NCBI RefSeq assembly: GCF_008124525.1 | Contig: NZ_VNHJ01000008.1 | Span: forward strand, 124,001-188,000 | Source of the DNA: Oceanicella actignis | GTDB lineage: Bacteria > Pseudomonadota > Alphaproteobacteria > Rhodobacterales > Rhodobacteraceae | Direction of reading: 5' to 3' | DNA: 64,000 nucleotides | Shown: piece by piece, positions 1-9,725 of the stretch | Layout: each line of letters starts with the position of its first letter | Position numbering within the stretch: position 1 is the first letter of the stretch | Position numbers and translations under genes: made by a program | Notes under the pieces: generated by a model | Seen by the model: the letters and a program-made list of their open reading frames with translations, nothing else | What the model was told of the DNA's origin: nothing | Databases searched by the model: none

Positions 1-1894
<1,894 letters not shown>

Positions 1895-2130
1895 TTCGCG
1901 GCGTATCCCTGTGTGCGGCCGGCCCGCCCGGGCCCGGCCATGTTCCATTCGGCCCCGGCGCCCGGAACCGCGCCCGTCCGGGCGCCCGCGCGCCCGCCCG
2001 GGGCCGCGACCGCAAGCATGGCTGCCGAGCGCCCGGAACCGCGCCCTCCGCGCGGGCGCTTGCGGCGCCGGCCGGGACGGCTTAGATCAAGGCGGCCCCT
2101 GCGCGAAGGCCCGGTCCTTCGGGCAAGGCT

Positions 2131-2159
2131 GATGTAAGCGGCGGGGGCGCAAGTGTCAA
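2131..2159 (-). promoter_or_regulatory. Predicted sigma-70 promoter for secA
   Basis: On the minus strand TTGACA is followed by 17 nt and TACATC, a full -35 and a 4/6 -10. Transcription would start near 2124, giving secA a GC-rich leader of about 230 nt. The 318-bp gap 1895-2212 between secA and the divergent isomerase gene holds this promoter and no gene I can support. Confidence 0.6.
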
Positions 2160-2212
2160 CGCGCCCGCGGCCGCAGCGTCGCCGGCGCAACCGTCCGTGA
2201 CAAGGAGTCCGC

Positions 2213-3139
2213 ATGCCGATCATTCCCACGCGCCGCGCCATCTCGGGCGGCATCGCCGCGCTGATGCTGGCGACGGCCCCCGCCCTGGCCGACCAGCCCG
2301 CGCAGGCGCCCGCCGCCGATGCGGCCGCCGGCGCCGCCGATGCGCAGAACGCCCCCGTCGATCCCGATGCGGTGGTGGCGCGCGTCAACGGGCACGAGAT
2401 CACCCTGGGCGACGTCATCCTGATGCGCGCCAATCTGCCGCCCCAGTATCAGGCCCTGCCGGACGAGCAGCTTTACGAAGCGCTGGTCGAGCAGATCGTG
2501 ACCCAGACCCTGCTGGCCGACAAGGCGCGCGAGGCGGGCCTGGACCAGTCGCGCCTGGCGAAGCTGCGCGCGCGCGCCGATGCGCGCAACTTCCTGGCCG
2601 AGGCCCAGCTGCGCCGCGAGATCGAGAAGGCCGTGACCGAAGACGCGCTGCGCGCCGCCTACGAGAAGCAGATGGCCGAGCGCAAGCCGGTCGAGGAGGT
2701 GCGCGCGCGCCACATCCTCGTCAAGACGAAGGAAGAGGCCGAGGCCGTGCGCAAGGAGCTGCTCGACGGCGCCGACTTCGCCGAGCTGGCCAAGACCCGC
2801 TCGACCGGCCCCTCGGGTCCGCGCGGCGGCGATCTGGGCTGGTTCGAGAAGGACATGATGGTGCCAGAGTTCGCCGAGGCCGCCTTCGCCCTCGAGCCGG
2901 GCGAGATCTCGGAGCCCGTGCAGACCCAGTTCGGCTGGCACGTCATCAAGCTCGAGGAGCGGCGCGAGAAGCCCGCCCCCACCTTCGAGGAGATGCGCGA
3001 GGAGCTGGCCGCCGAGCTTGAATCCGAAGCCGCCCGCGCCGCGGTCGACGCCGTGCGCGAGGGCGTGACGGTCGAGCGTCCCGAGCCCGCCCCCGCCCCC
3101 GCGGCGATCCGGCGCGACGACGTGCTGATCCCGCGCTGA
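2213..3139 (+). CDS. Exported parvulin-type peptidyl-prolyl isomerase
   Basis: A PpiC/SurA-like foldase of 308 residues that isomerises X-Pro bonds, probably in the periplasm. Residues 1-26 form a signal peptide ending ATAPALA-DQ. A SurA-N-like helical segment follows (about 45-150), then one parvulin domain (about 160-260) with the RARHILV start, the GGDLGWF loop and the FGWHVIKL end typical of the family, then an acidic and Pro/Ala-rich tail. AAGGAG lies 7 nt before the ATG. It stands between secA and argJ, the order seen in Rhodobacterales, and a role with Sec-exported proteins is an inference from that. The specific clients cannot be read from the sequence. Confidence 0.93.
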   Translation: MPIIPTRRAISGGIAALMLATAPALADQPAQAPAADAAAGAADAQNAPVDPDAVVARVNGHEITLGDVILMRANLPPQYQALPDEQLYEALVEQIVTQTLLADKAREAGLDQSRLAKLRARADARNFLAEAQLRREIEKAVTEDALRAAYEKQMAERKPVEEVRARHILVKTKEEAEAVRKELLDGADFAELAKTRSTGPSGPRGGDLGWFEKDMMVPEFAEAAFALEPGEISEPVQTQFGWHVIKLEERREKPAPTFEEMREELAAELESEAARAAVDAVREGVTVERPEPAPAPAAIRRDDVLIPR

Positions 3140-3261
3140 CGGGCGCCGCGCGCTCTTGCGCCCGCGCGCGCAAGGGCGCATTGCTTGATGCCCGCGGGGC
3201 CGCTCCGCCGGTCCCGCGGCGCCGCATCCGCCCCCCGCCGGGGGCAGCCGAGGGGTTCGAC

Positions 3262-4674
3262 ATGGCCAAGGACAAGACGGGAAAGAAGGCGCGCCGCAAG
3301 GCCGCCGAGGAACAGGGGCTGGAGGCGATCGCCGCCCGGCTAGAGGCGCTGGACGGCCGGCTGGCCCGCCTCGAGGCCGCGCTGGGCGCCGGCGCGCAGG
3401 CCGAGACCGGCGGCGCGAAGAAGAAGGTCGCCCTCTCGCCCTTCGCCCCGGCCGCCTTCCCCGCCCTGCCGCCGGTCGAGGGCGCGCGCTTCTCGGCCAT
3501 CGCGGCCGGGGTGCGCTATGCCGGGCGGCTCGACGTGATGATGATCGAGCTGGCGCCGGGCAGCGCAGTCGCCGGCGTCTTCACGCGCTCGGCCACACGC
3601 TCGGCCCCCGTGCTGTGGTGCGAGGCGCGCCGCGACGAGGCCCTGCGCAAGGGGCCGCCCAGGGGCCGGCAGGTCATCGTGGTCAATTCGGGCAACGCCA
3701 ACGCCTTCACCGGCCGCGCGGGCGACGAGGCCGTGCGCCAGGTGGCCGCCGCCGCCGCCGAGGCGACGGGCGCGCCCTTGGGCGGGGTGTGGCTGGCCTC
3801 GACCGGCGTCATCGGCGAGCCCCTGCCCGCCCGGCGCGTCTGCGACGCGATGGAGGCGCTGGCGCAGGGGCTTGCGCCCGAGCGCATCGAGGACGCCGCC
3901 CGCGCCATCATGACCACCGACACCTTCCCCAAGGGCGCCGCGCGCATCGTGCGCATCGGCGGCGCGCCGGTCACGATCGTGGGCATCGCCAAGGGCTCGG
4001 GCATGATCGCGCCGAACATGGCGACCATGCTGGGCTTCATCGTCACCGACGCCGCGGTCGATCCGCAGGCCCTGCAGCAGATGACCGCCGCCGCGCTGGA
4101 CGACAGCTTCAACGCCATCACGGTCGACAGCGACACCTCGACCTCGGACACGGTGCTGGTCGCCGCCACCGGCCGCGCCGCCGCGCCGCGCATCGACCAG
4201 CCGCGCGGCGCCCATGCGCGCGCCTTCGCCCGCGCCCTGGCCGAGGTGATGCAGGACCTGGCGCACCAGATCGTCAAGGACGGCGAAGGCGCCACCAAGT
4301 TCGTCCGCGTCGAGGTGACGGGCGCGCGCTCGGCCAGGGCGGCGCGGCGCGTGGCGCGGGCCATCGCCGACTCGCCCCTGGTCAAGACGGCGCTGGCCGG
4401 CGAGGACCCGAACTGGGGCCGCATCGTCGCCGCCGTCGGCAAGGCCGGCGAGGAAGCCGACCGCGACAAGCTGTCCATCCGCTTCGGCGACATCCTCGTG
4501 GCGCAGGACGGCCAGGTCGCCCCGGGCTACCGCGAAGAGGACGGCGCCGCCTACATGAAGCGCGCCGAGCTCGAGATCACGGTGGATCTGGGCGTGGGGC
4601 GCGGGCGCGGGCGGATCTGGACCTGCGATCTGACCAAGCGCTACATCGAGATCAACGCGGATTACCGCTCGTGA
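3262..4674 (+). CDS. argJ: Bifunctional ornithine acetyltransferase / N-acetylglutamate synthase with N-terminal extension
   Basis: ArgJ recycles the acetyl group from N-acetylornithine to glutamate in arginine synthesis. The proenzyme cuts itself before a conserved threonine; here the NMATML site puts it at about Thr255. Other family motifs are VNSGNANAFTG, STGVIGEPLP and EDPNWGRI. The start at 3262 has AGGGG about 7 nt upstream; the longer open frame back to 3181 has no good ribosome site. At 470 residues the protein is some 55-60 longer than usual ArgJ (about 405-410): residues 1-55 are Lys/Arg-rich, then heptad-like (IAARLEALDGRLARLEAAL), before the normal SPFAP...FPALPPV start. No later Met offers a shorter form. 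Function is certain; the role of the extension is unknown. Confidence 0.95.
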   Translation: MAKDKTGKKARRKAAEEQGLEAIAARLEALDGRLARLEAALGAGAQAETGGAKKKVALSPFAPAAFPALPPVEGARFSAIAAGVRYAGRLDVMMIELAPGSAVAGVFTRSATRSAPVLWCEARRDEALRKGPPRGRQVIVVNSGNANAFTGRAGDEAVRQVAAAAAEATGAPLGGVWLASTGVIGEPLPARRVCDAMEALAQGLAPERIEDAARAIMTTDTFPKGAARIVRIGGAPVTIVGIAKGSGMIAPNMATMLGFIVTDAAVDPQALQQMTAAALDDSFNAITVDSDTSTSDTVLVAATGRAAAPRIDQPRGAHARAFARALAEVMQDLAHQIVKDGEGATKFVRVEVTGARSARAARRVARAIADSPLVKTALAGEDPNWGRIVAAVGKAGEEADRDKLSIRFGDILVAQDGQVAPGYREEDGAAYMKRAELEITVDLGVGRGRGRIWTCDLTKRYIEINADYRS

Positions 4675-5153
4675 GCGCGACGGACGCGGACATGGCCGCA
4701 GGGGCCGACAAGGGGGCGAGCGACGCGCAGAGCGCCGCGGGCCGCCCCCAGGCCGCGCGGCTGGTGCTGGTGGTCGCCTGCGCGCTGGTCGACCCGGACG
4801 GGCGGGTGCTGATGACGCGCCGGCCCGAGGGCAAGCCCATGGCCGGGCTGTGGGAGTTTCCCGGCGGCAAGCTCGAGCCGGGCGAAACGCCCGAGGCCGC
4901 CCTGATCCGCGAGCTGCGCGAGGAGCTGGGCATCGAGACCTGGGGCAGCTGCCTTGCGCCGCTGACCTTCGCCAGCCACGCCTACGACTCGTTTCACCTT
5001 CTCATGCCGCTCTTCGTCTGCCGCAAGTGGCGCGGAACCCCCGCCGCGCGCGAGGGGCAGGCCATGCGCTGGGTGCGCCCCGAGGCGCTGCGCGATCTGC
5101 CCATGCCGGCGGCCGACGTGCCGCTGGCGGCGATGCTGCGAGACCTGCTCTGA
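4671..5153 (+). CDS. mutT: Nudix hydrolase, 8-oxo-dGTP diphosphatase type (MutT)
   Basis: MutT cleanses the nucleotide pool by hydrolysing 8-oxo-dGTP. The Nudix box is complete: GKLEPGE, then a 7-residue spacer, then REL-x-EELGI. The core ends with the WVRPEALRDLPMPAAD segment common to MutT. I chose GTG 4671, which overlaps the argJ stop as GTGA and suggests translational coupling, giving 160 residues. ATG 4692 would give 153 residues, and neither has a clear ribosome site. The first 30 residues are Ala/Gly-rich and not part of the fold. Substrate specificity rests on similarity alone. Confidence 0.88.
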   Translation: MSATDADMAAGADKGASDAQSAAGRPQAARLVLVVACALVDPDGRVLMTRRPEGKPMAGLWEFPGGKLEPGETPEAALIRELREELGIETWGSCLAPLTFASHAYDSFHLLMPLFVCRKWRGTPAAREGQAMRWVRPEALRDLPMPAADVPLAAMLRDLL

Positions 5154-5156
5154 CCC

Positions 5157-5452
5157 GCGCCGCCTTGGCGGCGCCAAGGCGGCAGGCGGCCAAGGCGCCC
5201 CGCCGCACCACGCGCGACGCCCGGCGGCCCGCCCCGACCGCGCAAGCCGACCCCGCCCGCTCGCGGCGGCCCCGACGCCCCGCGCCGGCGGCCGGCGCGG
5301 CCGCCCAGCGCCGCCTTCGGCCCGGCGCCGCGCCAGCAGGCGGTCCAAGCGCCCCGCCGCACCCGGCGAAACGCCCGGCGGCCCGCCCCGATCGCGCAAG
5401 CCGACCGCGCCCGCCTGCAACGCCCTGACGCCCCGCGCCGGCTGCCGGCCCT
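5157..5452. repeat. Degenerate direct tandem repeat, period 151-154 bp
   Basis: Two imperfect copies of one GC-rich unit run from about 5157 to 5307 and about 5308 to 5452. Matching landmarks are GCGCCGCCTT at 5157 and 5308, GCGCCCCGCCGCAC at 5195 and 5349, and GCGCAAGCCGACC at 5240 and 5394. Shorter echoes (GGACGCCCCGCCG) continue to about 5565. This fills the 431-bp gap between mutT and the converging allA gene. No coding frame in it looks real; the open frames inherit the repeat. Confidence 0.7.
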
Positions 5453-5584
5453 CCGCCACGCCCCCAAGCCGGTGCGCCGATGCGGCGCCCCCGCCGAGCT
5501 GCGCCCGGACGCCCCGCCGGCGCTGCGGCGCGGTCGGCCCTGCCGAGCGCGCGCGGACGCCCCGCCGCCGCCGGGCCGGTCGCG

Positions 5585-6112
5585 TCAGTCGGACCCGCCG
5601 GGAGGCAGGATGATCCACGGCGTGCGGGGGCGGAATTCCTCGAGATTGGCGTCATCCGCGCCGGCGATGCGGTCGATGACGGCGAACAGCCCCGGCGGGT
5701 GCAGCGGCGTCAGCACCGCATGCCACACCCCGCGCCGGTAGTTCACCCCCTGCCCCGGCGCGGTCACGAAGGCCTGCGGGCGGCCGGGGGCGCCGCCCTC
5801 GTCCGGGGCGACGACGACCAGGAAGGGATGCGCCGTCATGGGGATGAAGGCCTGACTGCCCAGCGGGTGACGCTCGAGCAGATCCAGCTTCAGCGGCAGG
5901 GCGCGCGGCTCGGCGCGGAACACGCTGACGCCGGCGCGCCCGCCCGGGCCGAAATCGAGCCGCGCCAGATCGTGCCAGCGCCCGCAAAGCCCGCCATTGA
6001 TGATGCGGTCGGGCGGGCCGGCGGCCTCGATCACCTCGCCGAAGGGGGCGAAGGCGCGCGCCTCGAGCGGCCGCGCCGCGATGCGCGCGCCCGCCTCGTG
6101 CGGGCCGCTCAT
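5585..6112 (-). CDS. allA: Ureidoglycolate lyase
   Basis: This enzyme splits ureidoglycolate into glyoxylate and urea, the last step of allantoate breakdown in this cluster. At 175 residues it matches the AllA family length, and it shows the LEARAFAPFGEVIE opening, the VVVAPDEGGAPG core and the NYRRGVWHAVLTPL motif. The ATG at 6112 overlaps the stop of the preceding aminohydrolase gene as ATGA, so the two are probably translated together. It is the final gene of the puuE-uraD/allE/allA transcript. Confidence 0.93.
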   Translation of the reverse strand: MSGPHEAGARIAARPLEARAFAPFGEVIEAAGPPDRIINGGLCGRWHDLARLDFGPGGRAGVSVFRAEPRALPLKLDLLERHPLGSQAFIPMTAHPFLVVVAPDEGGAPGRPQAFVTAPGQGVNYRRGVWHAVLTPLHPPGLFAVIDRIAGADDANLEEFRPRTPWIILPPGGSD

Positions 6113-6939
6113 GGCCGGGCGCCCGGACGCAGGGCGGGCAGGCGGTTCATGTCCTTGTAGAGCAGGTAGCGGAACCGCCCCGGCCCGCCCGCATAGCACG
6201 CCTGCGGGCAGAAGGCGCGCAGCCACATGAAATCGCCCGCCTCGACCTCGACCCAGTCGCGGTTGAGCTTGTAGACCCCCTTGCCCTCGAGCACGTATAG
6301 CCCGTGCTCCATCACATGCGTCTCTTCGAACGGGATCAGCCCGCCGGGCTCGAAGGTGACGATGGTCACATGCATGTCGTGGCGCAGATCCTCGGGATCC
6401 ATGAAGCGCGTCGTCGCCCAGCGCCCGTCGCTGCCGGGCATGGGCGCCGGGGTCAGCTCGCGCTCGTTGACGATGATGGGATCGGGCGCGGGCAGGCCGG
6501 GCAGGCGGGCGTAGGCCTTGCGGATCCATTGCAGCCGCGCGGGGGCGCCGGCGGGGTTGCGCAGGCTCCAGGCGGCGCCCGGGGGGATGTAGGCGAAGCC
6601 GCCGGGCTCGAGCCGGCTGGCGCGGCCCTCGATGGTCAGCGCCGCCTCGCCGTCCAGGACGAACAGCGCGGCCTCGGCCGCCGGGTCCGGCTCGGGGCGG
6701 TCCGAGCCGCCGCCGGGCGCCAGCTCGAGCAGAAGCTGGGCGAAGGTCTCGGCGAAGCCGGTCATGGGGCGCGCCAGCGTCCAGGACCGCGTTCCCTCCC
6801 AGAACGGCAGCGGGCTGGCGACGATGTCGCTCAGCACGCCGCCCGGGATCACGGCGTAGGCCTCGGTGAAGACGGCGCGGCCGGTCATCAGCGCCGTTTG
6901 CGGCGGCAGCCCGCCGGGGGGGCGTCCGTAGGAGGTCAT
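6109..6939 (-). CDS. allE: (S)-ureidoglycine aminohydrolase, bicupin
   Basis: This enzyme releases ammonia from ureidoglycine to give ureidoglycolate, the substrate of the next gene. The 276-residue protein is a double cupin: the first barrel ends around the GFAYIPPGAAWSLRN stretch (about 115-130), and the second carries THVMEHGLYVLEGKGVY and the DFMWLRAFCPQACY metal-site region (about 205-255). The YlbA/AllE start motif RAVFTEAYAVIPGGVLSDIV is clear. It overlaps both neighbours by 4 bp (ATGA at each end), so all three genes form one coupled unit. Confidence 0.93.
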   Translation of the reverse strand: MTSYGRPPGGLPPQTALMTGRAVFTEAYAVIPGGVLSDIVASPLPFWEGTRSWTLARPMTGFAETFAQLLLELAPGGGSDRPEPDPAAEAALFVLDGEAALTIEGRASRLEPGGFAYIPPGAAWSLRNPAGAPARLQWIRKAYARLPGLPAPDPIIVNERELTPAPMPGSDGRWATTRFMDPEDLRHDMHVTIVTFEPGGLIPFEETHVMEHGLYVLEGKGVYKLNRDWVEVEAGDFMWLRAFCPQACYAGGPGRFRYLLYKDMNRLPALRPGARP

Positions 6940-8375
6940 GGGCGCTCCTCGTCGAACATGTCGCGCAGGCGGTGAAGGGCGATGCGCTCGACCTGGCGGC
7001 AGGCCTCGGCGAATTCCTCTTCGGCCGAGTTGGCCAGGCGGCGCTCGAAGGCGGCCAGGATGGCGGGCTTGTCATGCTCGCGCACGGCGATGATGAAGGG
7101 AAAGCCGTGCCGCTCGGCATAGGCGGCGTTGAGCGCCTCGAAGCGCGCGCGCTCGGCGTCGGTCAGCGCGTCGAGCCCGGCCGAGGCCTGCTCGGCCGCG
7201 CTGTGCGCCGTCAGCCGCCGCGCCCGCGCCAGCTTGCCCGCCAGATCGGGATGGGCGCGCAGCACGGCCAGGCGCTCTTCGGGCGAGGCGGCGCGGAAGG
7301 CGCGGCACAGCGCGTTCCAGACCCCGACCGCGCAGTCATGCGCCGGCCCCAGCTCGAGCGCCCAGGCGCGCTCGGCCACCCAGGGCGAGTGCTCGAACAC
7401 GCCGCCGAAACGCGCCACGAATTCCTCGCGCGGCATCTGCGAGGGACGCTCGGTCAGGCGCGGCGGATGCGTCGCGGCCCAGTGGCGGGCGATGTCCTCG
7501 CGCCGGGCGAACCAGACGCCGTCATGCCCCAGCGCGTATTCCAGAAACCGCCGCAGCGCCATGATGCGGCCGGGCCGCCCGACCAGGCGGCAATGCAGGC
7601 CGACCGACATCATTTTCGGCGCGCCGGCCAGCCCCTCGGCGTAGAGCGCGTCGAAGGCATCGCGCAGATACGCCTCGAACTGGTCGCCGGCGTTGAAGCC
7701 CTGGGGCGTGGCGAAGCGCATGTCGTTGGCGTCGAGCGTGTAGGGCACGATCAGCTGGTCGCGCCCGGCATGGCGGCGCCAGTAGGGCAGATCGTCGGCA
7801 TAGCTGTCGGCGACGTAAAGGAACCCGCCCTCCTCGGTCGCCAGATCGACGGTGTTGACCGAGCACCGCCCCGTATACCAGCCCAGCGGCCGCGCGCCGG
7901 TGACCTCGGCGTGCAGGCGGATGGCCTCGCGCATCTGGGCGCGTTCCTCCTCGATGGGCATGTCCTTGTGCTCGATCCATTTCAGGCCGTGGCTGGCGAT
8001 CTCCCACCCCGCCTCGAGCATGGCGGCGACCTGCTCGGGGCCGCGGGCCAGGGCCGTGGCGACGCCGTAGACGGTGACGGGCACGCCCAGCCCGGTCAGC
8101 AGCCGGTGCAGCCGCCAGAAACCCGCGCGCGCGCCGTATTCGTAGATCGATTCCATGTTCCAGTGCCGCATGCCCGGCCAGGGCTGGGCGCCGACGATCT
8201 CGGACAGGAACGCCTCGGAAGCCGGGTCGCCGTGAAGGATGCAGTTCTCGCCGCCCTCTTCGTAGTTCAGCACCACCTGCACGGCGATTCGCGCCGCGCC
8301 AGGCCAGCGCGGATCGGGGGGCGTGGGGCCGTGGCCGCGCATGTCGCGCGGGTATCGCGGAGGCGTTTGCGTCAC
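6936..8375 (-). CDS. puuE: Fused allantoinase (PuuE) and OHCU decarboxylase (UraD)
   Basis: A two-domain protein of 479 residues. Residues 1 to about 310 are a polysaccharide-deacetylase-like allantoinase: YPRDMRGHG start, LNYEEGGENCILHGD, EIASHGLKWIEH and YTGRCSVNT motifs. Residues from about 322 are the 2-oxo-4-hydroxy-4-carboxy-5-ureidoimidazoline decarboxylase domain (FEHSPWVAERAW, LRAHPDLAGKLA, FPFIIAVREH). Together they take the unstable urate oxidation product to allantoin and then to allantoate. GTG at 8375 is preferred because GGAG lies 8 nt before it and the protein then begins at the conserved YPRDM region. Such fusions occur in other proteobacteria. Confidence 0.94.
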   Translation of the reverse strand: MTQTPPRYPRDMRGHGPTPPDPRWPGAARIAVQVVLNYEEGGENCILHGDPASEAFLSEIVGAQPWPGMRHWNMESIYEYGARAGFWRLHRLLTGLGVPVTVYGVATALARGPEQVAAMLEAGWEIASHGLKWIEHKDMPIEEERAQMREAIRLHAEVTGARPLGWYTGRCSVNTVDLATEEGGFLYVADSYADDLPYWRRHAGRDQLIVPYTLDANDMRFATPQGFNAGDQFEAYLRDAFDALYAEGLAGAPKMMSVGLHCRLVGRPGRIMALRRFLEYALGHDGVWFARREDIARHWAATHPPRLTERPSQMPREEFVARFGGVFEHSPWVAERAWALELGPAHDCAVGVWNALCRAFRAASPEERLAVLRAHPDLAGKLARARRLTAHSAAEQASAGLDALTDAERARFEALNAAYAERHGFPFIIAVREHDKPAILAAFERRLANSAEEEFAEACRQVERIALHRLRDMFDEERP

Positions 8376-8486
8376 GCTGGGATCTCCATGTCTCTTTTTT
8401 GACCGGCCGGAAAACGTTATCCGATTCATGCGACGCGTAAAGCCGGGGATTCGCACGCCCGGCCGCCGCCCGAACAGGAGGACGCC
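8376..8486. promoter_or_regulatory. Divergent control region between puuE-uraD and puuD
   Basis: This 111-bp gap must hold the promoters of both purine transcripts. On the plus strand a TTGACC -35-like box lies at 8399-8404 but no convincing -10 follows at the right distance. An AT-richer patch with AAAACGTTAT around 8411-8420 stands out against the GC-rich background and could be a regulator site. The exact elements are unresolved. Confidence 0.3.
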
Positions 8487-9719
8487 ATGCCCGACGCCGC
8501 GCTGCTGATCCATTGGGCCGAGTTCGCCCTGCGCTGGCTGCATGTGGTGACGGCGATCGCGTGGATCGGCTCGTCATTCTACTTCATCGCGCTGGACCTG
8601 GGCCTGCGCCGGGCGCCCGACATGCCCGAGGGCGTCAAGGGCGAGGAATGGCAGGTCCATGGCGGCGGCTTCTACCACATCCGCAAATACATGGTCGCGC
8701 CCCCCGCGCTGCCCCAGCACCTGACCTGGTTCAAGTGGGAAAGCTACGCCACCTGGCTGTCGGGCTTCGCGCTGCTGTCGCTGGTCTATTACGGAAGCGC
8801 GGACCTGTTCCTGATCGACCCCGAGCGCGCCGACCTGCCGCGCTGGGGCGCGATCGCGCTGTCGGCGGGCTCGCTGGCGGCGGGCTGGCTGATCTATGAC
8901 GGGCTGTGCCGCTCGCGCCTCGGGTCGCGGGACGTGGGGCTGATGCTGGCGCTCTACGTCGTTCTGGTCGCGGCGGCGTGGGGCTATGCGCAGGTGTTCT
9001 CGGGCCGCGCGGCGTTCCTGCATCTGGGCGCGCTGACGGCGACGATCATGTCGGCCAACGTCTTTCTGGTCATCATCCCGAACCAGAAGATCGTGGTGGC
9101 CGATCTGCGCGCCGGGCGCACGCCCGATCCCGAATACGGGCGCATCGCCAAGCAGCGCTCGACGCACAACAACTACCTGACGCTGCCGGTCGTGTTCATG
9201 ATGCTGTCCAACCACTATCCGCTGGCCTTCGCGGCCGAGTGGAACTGGGCCATCGCGGCGCTGGTGTTCCTGATGGGCGTCACCATCCGGCACTTCTTCA
9301 ACACCATGCACGCGACCGGGCGCAGGCCGTGGTGGACATGGGGCGCGACGGCGGCGCTGTTCGCGGCGGCGGTCTGGCTTTCGACGCTGGGCCCCGGCGA
9401 CGAGCGCGCCGCGGCCGAGGACGCCGCCCTGTCGTCCGAGGCCCGCCGCTGGGCCGAGGCCGAGGGCTTCGCGCAGGCGGTCGAGGTGGTGAGCGCGCGC
9501 TGCTCCATGTGCCACGCCGCCGAGCCGGGTTGGGAGGGGATCCCCGTCGCCCCGCGCGGCGTCGAGCTTGAGACGCCCGAGCAGATCGCCCGCTGGGGCC
9601 GGATGATCGAGCTTCAGGCCGGGCTGACCCGCGCCATGCCCCCCGCCAACGTCAGCTTCATGGAACCCGAAGAGCGCACGCTGATCCGCGCCTGGGCCCG
9701 CGCCGCGCGCGAGGGCTGA
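8487..9719 (+). CDS. puuD: Membrane urate oxidase with C-terminal cytochrome c domain
   Basis: PuuD oxidises urate to 5-hydroxyisourate without the classic uricase fold. About eight hydrophobic segments fill residues 1-300, starting with the FALRWLHVVTAIAWIGSSFYFIALD helix region and including the MSANVFLVIIPNQK and HNNYLTLPVVFMML motifs of this family. A soluble tail (about 310-410) carries one heme c site, CSMCH, with a possible Met ligand in the downstream TRAMPP segment. Electrons should therefore pass to the respiratory chain rather than straight to oxygen as peroxide. AGGAGG is 7 nt before the ATG. It diverges from the rest of the pathway. Confidence 0.93.
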   Translation: MPDAALLIHWAEFALRWLHVVTAIAWIGSSFYFIALDLGLRRAPDMPEGVKGEEWQVHGGGFYHIRKYMVAPPALPQHLTWFKWESYATWLSGFALLSLVYYGSADLFLIDPERADLPRWGAIALSAGSLAAGWLIYDGLCRSRLGSRDVGLMLALYVVLVAAAWGYAQVFSGRAAFLHLGALTATIMSANVFLVIIPNQKIVVADLRAGRTPDPEYGRIAKQRSTHNNYLTLPVVFMMLSNHYPLAFAAEWNWAIAALVFLMGVTIRHFFNTMHATGRRPWWTWGATAALFAAAVWLSTLGPGDERAAAEDAALSSEARRWAEAEGFAQAVEVVSARCSMCHAAEPGWEGIPVAPRGVELETPEQIARWGRMIELQAGLTRAMPPANVSFMEPEERTLIRAWARAAREG

Positions 9720-9725
9720 GCGCCC

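Noticed and set aside
3153-3172. Terminator between the isomerase gene and argJ
   Set aside because: A CTTGCGC/GCGCAAG stem is present but no T-run follows; too weak to call.
5585-7120. Longer minus-strand start for allA (511 codons)
   Set aside because: The upstream part overlaps allE in another frame; the true AllA start is ATG 6112 with ATGA coupling.
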